A stretch of DNA of 21,390 bases from Pseudomonadota bacterium. Lineage in GTDB: Bacteria > Pseudomonadota > Alphaproteobacteria > Acetobacterales > Acetobacteraceae. The stretch is taken from NCBI GenBank assembly GCA_021780935.1, contig JAJXXT010000042.1, forward strand, positions 1 through 21,390, in the 5' to 3' direction. Of this stretch, positions 13,249 to 21,390 are shown one piece after another. The number at the start of each line of letters is the position of its first letter. The first letter of the stretch is position 1. The notes below the pieces were generated by a model. It made no database searches and was not told the DNA's origin. It was given only the letters and a program-made list of their open reading frames with translations. A program made the translations under genes and the position numbers.

Positions 13249-15891
13249 TTAGCTGACGGTATAGACGAAAGAACCGGATGGCTCCACACCGACGATGAGA
13301 CGGCTCACGTTTCCGCCCTCCGCCAGGCGGGCGAGCACCTCGGCCGAAAGCTCCGGCAGGACGGTACGCGAGAGAATGTTCTCGATGTTGCGCGCACCCG
13401 AGGAGCTTTCCGTGCAGCGGGCCGCAATGGTCTCGACCAGCGATGGATCATACTCGAAGCTTGCGCGATACGCCTCCTGGACGCGCCGTTTGATGCGGTT
13501 GAGCTGCAGCACGACGATCTTGCGGATCACCTCGTCGGAGAGCGGGAAATACGGCACCAGCGTCACGCGGCCGAGAAAGGCGGGCTTGAAGTATTTCATC
13601 AGTTCCGGCCGCAGCGCGTCGGCAAGCCCTGCGGCATCGGGTGCCGTGTCGGGGTCGGCGAAGAGCTTGGCGATGAGGTCGGTGCCAGCGTTGGAGGTCA
13701 TGATCAGGACGGTGTTCTTGAAATCGATGTCCCGTCCCTCCCCGTCCTTCATGTTGCCCTTGTCGAAGACCTGGAAAAACACATCCTGCACGCCAGGATG
13801 CGCCTTCTCCATCTCGTCGAGCAGCACCACGGAATAGGGGCGCCGACGCACCGCCTCGGTCAGGATGCCGCCCTCGCCGTAGCCTACATAGCCAGGCGGC
13901 GAACCCATAAGCAGGCTGACCTTATGCTCCTCCTTGAACTCGGTCATGTTGATGACCGTCATGTTTTGTTCACCGCCATAGAGCAGGTCGGCGAGCGCCA
14001 GCGCCGTTTCCGTCTTGCCGGTGCCGGAGGTGCCGACCATGAGGAAGACGCCGATCGGCTTGCGCGGGTCGGTGAGCTTCGCGCGGCTGGTGCGGATCGC
14101 CTGTGCCACCGCCTCCAGCGCATGGTCCTGGCCGACGATGCGCTTCTGCAGCGCTTCCCGCAGGTTGAGGACGGTGCGGATCTCGTCGGACTGCATGCGC
14201 CCGGCCGGGATGCCGGTCCAGCTCTCCACGATCTCGGCGACGGCCTGGCCGTCCACCACCGGGTAGATCAGCGGTGTCTCGCCCTGCATCTCGCGCAGCT
14301 TGCGCGACGCCTCCGCGAGCTTCTGGCGCAACGCGTCCTTGTCCTCCTTGGACTCAGGGTCTTCGATCGCGGTACGCACCTCACCGATCTCGGTCGCCAG
14401 CGCCTTCTCCGCGGCCCAACGCTCCTCCAGCGCCTGGCGCTCGGCATCGACCTTGGCACGCTCCTCGACCAGTTCGGCCCGGCGGGCCTCGTGCGGCGCT
14501 CCGGCGGCCATTTCGCGATCGAGGATCGCCACCTCCGTGTCGATCAGGTCGAGCCGGCGCATCCGGTCCTCGAGCGCTGCCGGCATCGCCGCCTGGCTCA
14601 TGCCGACGCGCGCGCAGGCCGTGTCGATGAGCGAGACCGCCTTGTCCGGCAACTGGCGCGAGGGAATGTAGCGTGCCGACAATTTCACCGCCGATTCCAC
14701 CGCGTCGTCGAGGATGCGCACGCCGTGATGGCTTTCGAGCGTGGCGACGATGCCGCGCACCATCGCGATCGCGATCGGCTCCGAAGGCTCCTCGACCTTG
14801 ACCACCTGGAAGCGCCGGGTCAGCGCCGCGTCCTTTTCGAAATACTTCTTATATTCGGCCCAGGTGGTGGCGGCGATCGTCCGCAGTTCGCCGCGCGCGA
14901 GCGCAGGCTTGAGCAGATTTGCAGCGTCGCCCTGCCCCGCGGTGCCGCCGGCGCCGATGAGCTGATGCGCCTCGTCGATAAAGAGAATGACCGGCTTCGG
15001 GCTCGCCTTGGTTTCCTCGATCACCGATTTCAGCCGGTTCTCGAACTCGCCCTTCACGCCGGCGCCGGCCTGCAGCAGGCCGAGGTCGAGCGTGCGGATG
15101 ATGACGTCCTTCAGTGCCGGCGGCACATCGCCCTGGGCGATGCGCACAGCGAACCCCTCGACCACCGCGGTCTTGCCCACCCCCGCCTCGCCGGTGAGGA
15201 TCGGATTGTTCTGCCGCCGGCGCGTGAGGATATCGACGACCTGGCGGATCTCGGTGTCACGCCCGAGGATCGGGTCGATCTTGCCGGCGCGCGCCTTCGC
15301 CGTAAGATCGATGGTGAACTGATCGAGCGCGGCCGACCCCGCGGGCCGTGGCGCGCCGGGCTCGCCCTCACCGCCCGCAGGCGCGCCGTCGACGGAGGTG
15401 GTGACGCTCGCCGCCTCGACGCTGTCGCGGGTGATGGTGAGCAGGTCGCGCTTGAGCGCGTCCGACTGGATGCGCGCAAACTGTCCCGAGATATCGCGCA
15501 CGTGGCGAGACAGCGTCTCGTCCGCCAGCATCGCCCACAGCAGATGGCCCGAGCGCACCCGCGACAGCCCGTGCTCGACCGAGGCGAAGAGCCATGCCTG
15601 TTTCGCGGCCTCGACGATTTCCGGCGACAGCGAGGGTGCGCGGGCGTTGCCGGTCTTGAGCCGGTCGAGCGCGCGGTTGAGGTCGGCCATCAGCCGACCG
15701 TGATCGGCCTCGTAATGACGCAGAATCGCAGCAATGTCGGTGTCGGTACCGTCGGCGAGCTTGACCAGCCAATGCTCGAGCTCGACGTTATAATGCGACC
15801 GTGACAATGTCAGTCCGGCCGCCGCCTCCAGTGCACGACGGCAATGATCGTCGAGTCGGCCCACCAAGGACTTGAGGTCAATTGCCGCCAT
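13249..15891 (-). CDS. clpV: T6SS sheath-disassembly ATPase ClpV (TssH)
   Basis: An 880-residue AAA+ unfoldase that recycles the contracted TssB-TssC sheath. The start is the ATG at 15891 with AGGGAG before it; an extension to 15969 lacks family similarity. The N-domain (about 1-160) begins MAAIDLKSLVGRLD. The first ATPase domain has Walker A GEAGVGKT (234-241) and Walker B VILFIDEAH (301-309). A coiled-coil M-domain lies near 420-540 (DREMAAGAPHEARRAELVEE). The second ATPase domain has Walker A GTSGTGKT (620-627), NMTEFKEEHKVS, GSPPGYVGYGEGG and Walker B VVLLDEMEKAHP (near 687). Both ATP sites are intact. It is transcribed divergently from tssA and read before hcp. Confidence 0.97.
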   Translation of the reverse strand: MAAIDLKSLVGRLDDHCRRALEAAAGLTLSRSHYNVELEHWLVKLADGTDTDIAAILRHYEADHGRLMADLNRALDRLKTGNARAPSLSPEIVEAAKQAWLFASVEHGLSRVRSGHLLWAMLADETLSRHVRDISGQFARIQSDALKRDLLTITRDSVEAASVTTSVDGAPAGGEGEPGAPRPAGSAALDQFTIDLTAKARAGKIDPILGRDTEIRQVVDILTRRRQNNPILTGEAGVGKTAVVEGFAVRIAQGDVPPALKDVIIRTLDLGLLQAGAGVKGEFENRLKSVIEETKASPKPVILFIDEAHQLIGAGGTAGQGDAANLLKPALARGELRTIAATTWAEYKKYFEKDAALTRRFQVVKVEEPSEPIAIAMVRGIVATLESHHGVRILDDAVESAVKLSARYIPSRQLPDKAVSLIDTACARVGMSQAAMPAALEDRMRRLDLIDTEVAILDREMAAGAPHEARRAELVEERAKVDAERQALEERWAAEKALATEIGEVRTAIEDPESKEDKDALRQKLAEASRKLREMQGETPLIYPVVDGQAVAEIVESWTGIPAGRMQSDEIRTVLNLREALQKRIVGQDHALEAVAQAIRTSRAKLTDPRKPIGVFLMVGTSGTGKTETALALADLLYGGEQNMTVINMTEFKEEHKVSLLMGSPPGYVGYGEGGILTEAVRRRPYSVVLLDEMEKAHPGVQDVFFQVFDKGNMKDGEGRDIDFKNTVLIMTSNAGTDLIAKLFADPDTAPDAAGLADALRPELMKYFKPAFLGRVTLVPYFPLSDEVIRKIVVLQLNRIKRRVQEAYRASFEYDPSLVETIAARCTESSSGARNIENILSRTVLPELSAEVLARLAEGGNVSRLIVGVEPSGSFVYTVS

Positions 15892-15932
15892 TTCGTCTCC
15901 CTGCCGCAGCCTTGCGTCGCCGTTCGGGCGGC

Positions 15933-15962
15933 AAGTTAGGCGGGCCATCAGCGGGGAGTCCA
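15933..15962 (-). promoter_or_regulatory. Candidate clpV promoter
   Basis: On the minus strand TGGACT (complement of 15957-15962), an 18-bp spacer and TAACTTG form a promoter-like element whose -10-like box ends about 41 bases before the clpV start. A similar element, TTGACC-N18-TAACTTG, lies upstream of tssB, and both share the 10-mer GCCTAACTTG. The shared arrangement is the main support; each box alone is a modest match. Confidence 0.4.
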
Positions 15963-16079
15963 GAGCCAAACACGTGACAGAGGTTTATTCGTCGGGCTAG
16001 CGGCGGGCGGGGGCGGGATTGCTGGCGGTGCCGGTTGCCCGCACTATGGAACAGGAAACGGATCGAGGGAGAGACGAGG

Positions 16080-17189
16080 ATGGCCGACGCGCCAGAAGGC
16101 ATCGACGTCGCGGCCCTGCTGCAGCCGATCGCCGGCGACGCGCCGGCGGGGGCGGACCTGCGGGAGGATTTTTCACCGCAATCGGTTTATTACCGGCTGC
16201 GCGACGCGCGCGCCGAGGCGCGTGCAGCGGAGCGTGCGGCCGACGAAAATCCCGAGATCGATACGCCGCCGCCGCCGCAGTGGCGCACCGTGCGCGAACT
16301 GGTGTTGGCGGCGCTCGGTGAGAAGGCGAAGGACCTGGAACTCGCCGCCTGGCTGACCGAGGCGCTGGTGCGCAGTGACGGGCTGGCGGGACTCGCGACG
16401 GGCGCGCGTGTGGTGGCGGGGCTGGCGGAGGCGTTCTGGGACCAGAACCTTTTCCCGATGCCGGACGAGGACGGAATTGTTACGCGTGTGGCGCCGATCA
16501 CCGGCCTCAACGGCGAAGGCGGCGATGGCACGCTGATCCAGCCGCTGCGCAAGCTGGTGCTGTTCACCCGGCCGGACGGCGCGAACGTGGCATTCTGGCA
16601 GTACGAGCAATCCGCTGAACTCGAGGGCATCGGCGATCCTGAACGGGTCCGCCAGCGCCTTGCCGCCGGGGTGATGCCGTTCGCGGACATGGAGGCGGCG
16701 GCGCGTGCGGCGGGCGGGGCACGCTTCGCCGCAATGCGCTCGCTCGCCCGCGCGGCGCTGCGGGAATGGACGACGATGGCGGAGATTCTCGACGCCAAAG
16801 CGGGCGCCGACGGACCACCGACGAGCCGCGTACGCGATATGCTGCGCCAGATCGAGCAGGCGGCCGAACGCTATGCGCCGACGGATGAGGCGACGGGCGA
16901 GACGGAGGAAGCACCGGCGGGCACCGAGAGCGGAGGCGCGGCCGGGGCCGCAGCGCCGGCGAAAGCGTCGGTCTCCCGCGAGGACATGCTGCGGGACTTG
17001 ACGCGCATCGCCGACTATTTCCGCCGCACCGAGCCGCAATCGCCACTGGCCTACACGCTCGAGGAGGCGGTTCGGCGCGGTCGTATGACCTGGCCGGAAC
17101 TGCTCGCCGAGATCGTGAGCGACAGCACGGTGCGAGGTTCCATCCTCAGCCAGCTCGGCATCCGCCCCTCCGCCGAGGACGGCGGCTGA
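16080..17189 (+). CDS. tssA: T6SS cap/assembly protein TssA
   Basis: A 369-residue TssA of the ImpA_N family. The N-terminal domain (about 10-150) has the recognisable pattern AAWLTEALVRSDGLAGL, AFWDQNLFPMPDEDG and TRVAPITGLNG. An Ala/Glu/Gly-rich linker follows at about 275-310, then a short C-terminal helical domain (RIADYFRRTEPQSPLAYTLEEAVRRGRMTWPELL) of the kind seen in short TssA proteins. TssA coordinates baseplate docking and tube/sheath polymerisation. The start is the ATG at 16080 with GAGGGAG at 16065-16071; the frame extends to 16035 without family support. It begins the right-hand plus-strand unit, divergent from clpV, with a 188-bp shared upstream region. Confidence 0.93.
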   Translation: MADAPEGIDVAALLQPIAGDAPAGADLREDFSPQSVYYRLRDARAEARAAERAADENPEIDTPPPPQWRTVRELVLAALGEKAKDLELAAWLTEALVRSDGLAGLATGARVVAGLAEAFWDQNLFPMPDEDGIVTRVAPITGLNGEGGDGTLIQPLRKLVLFTRPDGANVAFWQYEQSAELEGIGDPERVRQRLAAGVMPFADMEAAARAAGGARFAAMRSLARAALREWTTMAEILDAKAGADGPPTSRVRDMLRQIEQAAERYAPTDEATGETEEAPAGTESGGAAGAAAPAKASVSREDMLRDLTRIADYFRRTEPQSPLAYTLEEAVRRGRMTWPELLAEIVSDSTVRGSILSQLGIRPSAEDGG

Positions 17190-17209
17190 GGGTCGCCACA
17201 AAACCTTCG

Positions 17210-17239
17210 TTGACCAGCGGCCCGCCCGGTGCCTAACTT
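17210..17239 (+). promoter_or_regulatory. Candidate tssB promoter
   Basis: TTGACC (17210-17215), 18 bp and TAACTT (17234-17239) lie in the 208-bp gap between tssA and tssB. The -35 box is a 5/6 match to TTGACA; the -10 match is weak. It would give a leader of about 150 bases. The same element occurs upstream of clpV in the proper orientation, including the 10-mer GCCTAACTTG. I see no gene in the rest of the gap. Confidence 0.4.
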
Positions 17240-17397
17240 GTCTTTCGATACGGCTGCCCGCGCCACCAGGCAGGAGCTGGGCTGGCCGGGCGGCCGATCG
17301 GTTGTGTGCGCATGAAGGCTTGAGCGCAACGACCATCCGATGCCGGTGAGCCGGGGGCGGCAGGCGCGCCCGGCGGAGTATGACAGGGAGGTTGGTG

Positions 17398-17907
17398 ATG
17401 AGTGGGTCCGTTCACGACAAGCTCAACCGCGTGCGCAAGCCGCGCGTGCATATTACTTATGACGTCGAGACCGAAGGCGCACAGGTCCAGCGGGAACTGC
17501 CCTTCATCGTCGGCGTCATGGGCGATTTTTCCGGCGACCCGACGCAGCCATTGCGCCCGCTCGGCGAGCGCAAGTTTGTGCAGATCGACCGTGACAATTT
17601 CGATGACGTCATGGCGCGCATGGCACCCGGCCTGAAACTCAAGGTCGACAACACGCTGGCCGGCGACGGCTCGCAGATGGCCGTCGATCTCAAGTTCAAC
17701 AAGCTGGAGGATTTCGAGCCCGCGCGGGTCGCCGCCCAGGTGCCGGCGCTGCAGGCGCTGATCGAAACGCGCAACAAGCTGCGCGACCTGATGAGCAAGG
17801 TCGATCGCTCGGAGGAACTCGAGAACCTGCTGGAGCAGGTGCTCAAGAGCGAACAGGAACTGAAGTCGCTGTCGGGTCAGCTCGGCCTCGACAAGCAGGA
17901 GGGCTGA
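17398..17907 (+). CDS. tssB: T6SS sheath small subunit TssB
   Basis: A 169-residue protein of normal length for TssB (VipA/ImpB). The start is the ATG at 17398, preceded by AGGGAGG with suitable spacing; an in-frame ATG at 17380 would place the Shine-Dalgarno inside the gene. Family features are [20 protein letters not shown] at the N-terminus, [37 protein letters not shown] and [19 protein letters not shown]. The C-terminal helices ([22 protein letters not shown]) precede the end. It pairs with TssC to form the helical contractile sheath. The tssC1 start follows by 4 bases, with the tssC1 Shine-Dalgarno lying inside the end of tssB. Confidence 0.97.
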   Translation: MSGSVHDKLNRVRKPRVHITYDVETEGAQVQRELPFIVGVMGDFSGDPTQPLRPLGERKFVQIDRDNFDDVMARMAPGLKLKVDNTLAGDGSQMAVDLKFNKLEDFEPARVAAQVPALQALIETRNKLRDLMSKVDRSEELENLLEQVLKSEQELKSLSGQLGLDKQEG

Positions 17908-17911
17908 GCCG

Positions 17912-19405
17912 ATGTCCGGAGCCAAGACCGCGGCCGACGCTGCCGCCGCAACGACCGAAGAGACGGGCCTCAACCTCCTTGACCAGGTGGTCGCGGCGAC
18001 CAAGCAGACCGAGCCCGACCGCGCGCAGGAGCTGGTCAAGACGCTGGTCGAGCAGGCGCTCACCGGCACCGTCACCTTCGACAAGAACCTCACGCGCACC
18101 TTCAACGCCGCGATCGCGGCGATCGACCGCAAGCTGTCCTCGCAGCTCAACGCCATCATGCACGACCCGAAGTTCACCAAGCTCGAGGGTTCGTGGCGCG
18201 GTCTGAACTATTTGGTGATGAATTCGGAGACCGGCACCTCGCTCAAGCTGCGGGTGCTCAATGTGACCAAGCGCGAGCTCAATCGCGACCTCACCAAGGC
18301 CGTGGAGTTCGACCAGAGCCAGTTGTTCAAGAAGATCTACGAGAACGAATTCGGCACCCCTGGCGGCGAACCCTACGGCGCGCTGATCGGCGATTACGAG
18401 TGGAACAACCATCCGGACGATATCGACACGCTGCGCCTGATCTCCAACGTTGCGGCGGCGAGCTTCGCGCCGTTCGTTTCGGCAGCGGGCGCGCAGATGT
18501 TTGGCTTTTCGGACTGGACGGAGCTTTCCAAGCCGCGGGATCTGGCGAAGATCTTCGAGAGTGCCGAATACACCAAGTGGCGCAGCTTCCGCGACAGCGA
18601 GGATAGTCGTTTCGTCTCCCTCGTGATGCCGCGTGTGATCGCCCGTCTGCCCTATGGCTCGGCGACCAAGCCGATCGAGGAGTTTCAGTACGAGGAAGCG
18701 CCCTTCGATGCCGCGGGTGCGGCGCTGCCGATGCAGCACCATGATTATTGCTGGATGAATGCGGCCTATACGATGGGCGCGCGCCTCACCGACTCCTTCG
18801 CGCAGAGCGGCTTCTGTGTCGCGATCCGCGGCGCCGAGGGCGGCGGCAAGGTGGAGGGGCTGCCCAACCATCTGTTCACGTCGGACGACGGCGATCTTGA
18901 CACCAAGTGCCCGACCGAGATCGGCATAACGGACCGGCGCGAGTTTGAGCTGTCGAATCAGGGCTTCCTGCCGCTCTGCCACTACAAGAACACCGATTAC
19001 GCGGTGTTCTTCGGCGCCCAGACCGTACAGAAGGCGAAAAAATATGACCGGCCGGAGGCGACGGCCAACGCGGCGATCTCGGCACGCCTGCCCTACATCA
19101 TGGCGACCAGCCGCTTCGCACACTTCCTCAAGGTGATGGCGCGCGACAAGATCGGGTCGTTCATGGAGGCGAATGATTGTGAGATCTGGCTGAACCGCTG
19201 GATCAACAACTACGTCAACGCCAACGAAAGCGCGGGACAGGAGACCAAGGCGAAGTACCCGTTGCGCGAGGCGCGGGTGGAGGTGAAGGAGATTCCCGGC
19301 AAGCCTGGCTCGTACAACGCGGTGGCCTATCTGCGGCCGTGGCTGCAGATGGAGGAGCTGACGTCGAGCATGCGCATGGTCGCGCGCATACCGCAGAAGG
19401 CCTGA
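17912..19405 (+). CDS. tssC: T6SS sheath large subunit TssC (first copy)
   Basis: The 497-residue protein is a canonical TssC (VipB/ImpC). Landmarks are a mobile N-terminal region (residues 1-50), [58 protein letters not shown], the [17 protein letters not shown] helix and the C-terminal [21 protein letters not shown] and MRMVARIP. In other systems the TssC N-terminal helix is the ClpV-binding site. The AGGAGGG of the upstream gene's end serves as ribosome site. tssC2 begins 3 bases after its stop. This copy has the conserved sheath features throughout and is the likely main sheath subunit. Confidence 0.97.
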   Translation: MSGAKTAADAAAATTEETGLNLLDQVVAATKQTEPDRAQELVKTLVEQALTGTVTFDKNLTRTFNAAIAAIDRKLSSQLNAIMHDPKFTKLEGSWRGLNYLVMNSETGTSLKLRVLNVTKRELNRDLTKAVEFDQSQLFKKIYENEFGTPGGEPYGALIGDYEWNNHPDDIDTLRLISNVAAASFAPFVSAAGAQMFGFSDWTELSKPRDLAKIFESAEYTKWRSFRDSEDSRFVSLVMPRVIARLPYGSATKPIEEFQYEEAPFDAAGAALPMQHHDYCWMNAAYTMGARLTDSFAQSGFCVAIRGAEGGGKVEGLPNHLFTSDDGDLDTKCPTEIGITDRREFELSNQGFLPLCHYKNTDYAVFFGAQTVQKAKKYDRPEATANAAISARLPYIMATSRFAHFLKVMARDKIGSFMEANDCEIWLNRWINNYVNANESAGQETKAKYPLREARVEVKEIPGKPGSYNAVAYLRPWLQMEELTSSMRMVARIPQKA

Positions 19406-19408
19406 CGC

Positions 19409-20947
19409 TTGACGGCGGCGGGGGCCGAGACCGAGGCCCCGCCGCGCCCGACGCGCGATATCCTGCTCGACGGGCGTTTTGTCGGCAGGACGCGCGGGGA
19501 AGCGGCGGATCAGCTGGCTGGCTTTATCGCCGCGGCCGACCCCGCGACGTGGCTGCGGGGCTGGTTCGGGGTCGAGGCCGCGGCGCGCCTGGCCGCCGAC
19601 CCGGAGCGTCTGCGGCTGGCGATCGACCGTGACATCGTCGCGATCGATGCGCTGATTGCCTCGCAACTCGATGCGATTCTGCATCATTCGCGCCTGCGCC
19701 GGCTTGAGGGTACGTGGCGCGGCCTCGCATGGCTGATCGGCGGCATCGAGCCGGGCGGGCGAATCAAGGTCAAGATGCTCAACGCCACCTGGCCGGACCT
19801 CGTGCGCGACCTCGAACGCGCCGCCGAGTTCGACCAGAGCCAGTTGTTCCGCAAGATTTACGAGGAGGAGTTCGGCACCCCCGGCGGCGAGCCCTATGGG
19901 CTGCTGCTGGTCGACCACGCGGTGCGCCATCGCCCCGCTCCCGGCGCACCGACCGATGACATCGGCGCGCTGAAGCTGCTGGCGGGCGTGGCGGCCGCCG
20001 CGTTCGCCCCCACGGTGCTGGGCGCCGCACCGGAGCTTCTGGCGCTCGACGGGTTTGCCGACCTCGCCGGGCTCAACGACGCGACCGCGGTGCTGCGCGG
20101 TGCGGACTATGCGCGCTGGCGTGGCCTGTTCGTGCTCGAGGACATGCGCTTCCTCGCGCTCACGCTGCCGCGGCTGCTGGCCCGTCCGCCCTGGCATCCC
20201 TCGCCGCTGCGCGCCGAACCGTTCCGCTACGAGGAAGACGCGCCGGACGCCGAGAGCCGGGTATGGATGAACTCGGCCTATGCCTTCGCCGCCACCGTCG
20301 CCCGCGCCTTCGCCGCATACGGCTGGCCCGCCGATGTACGCGGCGTGGAGACCGATGAGCGAGGCGGCGGGCTGGTGGATGAGCTGCCGCTTGAACCCTT
20401 CTCCACCGAGCCCGGCGTGATCTGGGCACGCCCGCCGCTCGAAGTGATGCTGACCGACCACCAGGAGCGCGCCCTGGTCGATGCCGGGCTGATGCCGCTC
20501 GCCAGCCTTCCATGGTCGGAGGACCTGGTGTTCGGCGCGGTGCGCAGCCTGCAGACGCCACGCCTCTTCGCCGGGGCTGCGGCCGATGCCGCCAATGCCA
20601 ACGCGCGGCTTTCGGCGCAGATTAACTCACTGCTCTGCGTTTCCCGCTTCGCCCACTACGTCAAGGTTCTGGGCCGCGATATGGTCGGCGCGTTCCGCAC
20701 CGCGGAGGAGATCGAGCGGCAATTGCAGACCTGGCTCAACCGCCACATCAACGCCAATATCGGCGGCGGCGCCGAGAGCCGCGCGCGCTACCCGTTGCGC
20801 GCCGGGCGCGTGACGGTGCGCGAACGACCGGGGCGGCCGGGGGTCTTTTCCTCCACCATCCACCTGGAGCCGCATTTCCAGCTCGATGACGTGTCCGCGA
20901 GCTTTCGCCTCGTCACCGATATCGCCGCCCCGGGATCGGTGCGATAG
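19409..20947 (+). CDS. Second TssC paralogue (TssC2)
   Basis: A 512-residue divergent TssC. It shares motif blocks with the first copy: [68 protein letters not shown] and RYPLRAGRVTVRERPGRPG. The N-terminus and centre differ, with a Pro/Ala-rich middle (HRPAPGAPTDD). The start is TTG at 19409, with AGAAGG eight bases upstream; no in-frame ATG lies near the family N-terminus, so a TTG start is the best choice but not certain. In A. tumefaciens two TssC proteins (TssC40 and TssC41) are encoded together. This pair is probably the same arrangement, so the product may be a specialised sheath or baseplate-associated component rather than a redundant copy. It is 3 bases downstream of tssC1. Confidence 0.88.
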   Translation: MTAAGAETEAPPRPTRDILLDGRFVGRTRGEAADQLAGFIAAADPATWLRGWFGVEAAARLAADPERLRLAIDRDIVAIDALIASQLDAILHHSRLRRLEGTWRGLAWLIGGIEPGGRIKVKMLNATWPDLVRDLERAAEFDQSQLFRKIYEEEFGTPGGEPYGLLLVDHAVRHRPAPGAPTDDIGALKLLAGVAAAAFAPTVLGAAPELLALDGFADLAGLNDATAVLRGADYARWRGLFVLEDMRFLALTLPRLLARPPWHPSPLRAEPFRYEEDAPDAESRVWMNSAYAFAATVARAFAAYGWPADVRGVETDERGGGLVDELPLEPFSTEPGVIWARPPLEVMLTDHQERALVDAGLMPLASLPWSEDLVFGAVRSLQTPRLFAGAAADAANANARLSAQINSLLCVSRFAHYVKVLGRDMVGAFRTAEEIERQLQTWLNRHINANIGGGAESRARYPLRAGRVTVRERPGRPGVFSSTIHLEPHFQLDDVSASFRLVTDIAAPGSVR

Positions 20948-21008
20948 ACTCGAAACGCGATCGGTCGGAAGGTCATGACGCGACGCGACGCAAGTGGGAG
21001 GACGTACG

Positions 21009-21390
21009 ATGTCCGATGGTGCAGAGACCGCAGGAACCCTGTTTCGGGCGGGCAGGCTGAATGAGGCAACCGCGGCCGCGGGGGCGGCGGTGCGCAAGGC
21101 ACCAGCCGATCTCGGCGCGCGGGTGCTGCTGGCGGAGATGCTGCTCGCCGGCGGCAACCTGGAACGCGCGGACGTGATCCTGGACGCGGCTTCGGAGGCG
21201 GATCCCGCAGCGGCCGTGGTGATCGCAGAGTTCCGCCAATTGCTGCGCGCGGAGATGGCGCGCCGGCAACTGCGCCGCGACGGGCGCGTGCCGGAGTTTC
21301 TCGGTGAGCCGGGCGAGGCGGAACGCGCGACGCTCGCCGCCATGGTGGCGCTGCGCGCGGGCGATGCCGCCGAGGCCGCCCGCGGTGCCG
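21009..21390 (+). CDS. tagJ: T6SS accessory protein TagJ/ImpE (partial, 5' end)
   Basis: The frame is open from ATG 21009 to the window edge (127 codons). The ATG has GGGAGG six bases upstream, 61 bp after the tssC2 stop. The N-terminal sequence matches the ImpE/TagJ family: LFRAGRLNEATAAAGAAVRKAP, ARVLLAEMLLAGGNLERAD, FRQLLRAEMARRQ and GRVPEFLG. TagJ is made of short tetratricopeptide-like helices. In Pseudomonas aeruginosa (HsiE1) it binds TssB and ClpV, and it may help sheath recycling. Only the first part is present; the family is usually about 260-290 residues. Confidence 0.88.
   Translation, partial: MSDGAETAGTLFRAGRLNEATAAAGAAVRKAPADLGARVLLAEMLLAGGNLERADVILDAASEADPAAAVVIAEFRQLLRAEMARRQLRRDGRVPEFLGEPGEAERATLAAMVALRAGDAAEAARGA

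Noticed and set aside
13798..15804. 668-codon plus-strand frame over clpV
   Set aside because: It is antisense to ClpV, which has both Walker motifs and all expected domains; a mirror frame.
16023..16038. Sigma-54-like -24/-12 site before tssA (TGGCGGTGCCGGTTGC)
   Set aside because: GG and GC are separated by 11 bases rather than the strict 10, and the bases between differ from consensus.
17340..17466. Small ORF upstream of and overlapping tssB
   Set aside because: It has no Shine-Dalgarno and overlaps tssB in another frame, with no family character.
17843..20461. 872-codon open frame on the minus strand
   Set aside because: It lies opposite tssC1 and tssC2, whose products have clear family motifs. 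The minus frame has a low-complexity Arg/Gly/His-rich composition and arises from high GC in third positions.
1..21390. CRISPR arrays, tRNA or rRNA genes
   Set aside because: No regularly spaced 25-40 bp repeats with unique spacers, and no cloverleaf or rRNA-like conserved segments were noticed. The repeats present are short tandem units.

Overview
The window is a GC-rich chromosomal segment (roughly 70% G+C by eye). Codon usage, the make-up of the type VI genes and the Agrobacterium-like pairing of two TssC proteins with TagF and PppA suggest an alphaproteobacterium, perhaps of the Rhodospirillales/Acetobacteraceae. That placement rests on gene content alone and is tentative. About 19 kb of the 21.4 kb is one type VI secretion system (T6SS) locus, which continues past the right edge.

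Layout: (1) 1-1600 is accessory-looking DNA. It holds a truncated ParB-like protein and an unrecognised 262-residue protein, both on the minus strand, and then a spacer with five copies of TTCCCTGTT, one of them inverted. (2) 1603-2325 is birA, a group I biotin protein ligase, followed directly by a GC hairpin. (3) 2398-12522 is a plus-strand operon: a possible 53-residue small ORF, then tagH (FHA protein), tssJ, tssK, tssL, tssM, tagF and pppA. Most junctions are tight or overlapping. (4) 12539-15891 is a minus-strand unit, clpV (tssH) followed by hcp (tssD), closed by a strong intrinsic terminator between hcp and pppA. (5) 16080 to the end is a plus-strand unit: tssA, tssB, tssC1, a second tssC paralogue, and the start of tagJ/impE, cut off by the window edge.

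How the parts fit: TssJ, TssL and TssM form the envelope complex, and TssK links it to the baseplate. TssA primes tail assembly. TssB and TssC build the contractile sheath around the Hcp tube, and ClpV disassembles the sheath, possibly with TagJ. TagH, TagF and PppA point to post-translational control by threonine phosphorylation. The TssL N-terminus carries an ERTVIRP segment that looks like a phospho-threonine site for the TagH FHA domain. The matching kinase (PpkA), TssE, TssF, TssG, VgrG and any effectors are not in the window and are expected to the right or elsewhere.

I do not see a wholly new system. The most notable observations are the SD-equipped 53-codon ORF coupled to tagH through a GTGA overlap, the possible TssL/TagH phospho-switch, a promoter-like element shared by clpV and tssB, the divergent tandem TssC pair, and several short repeat arrays.
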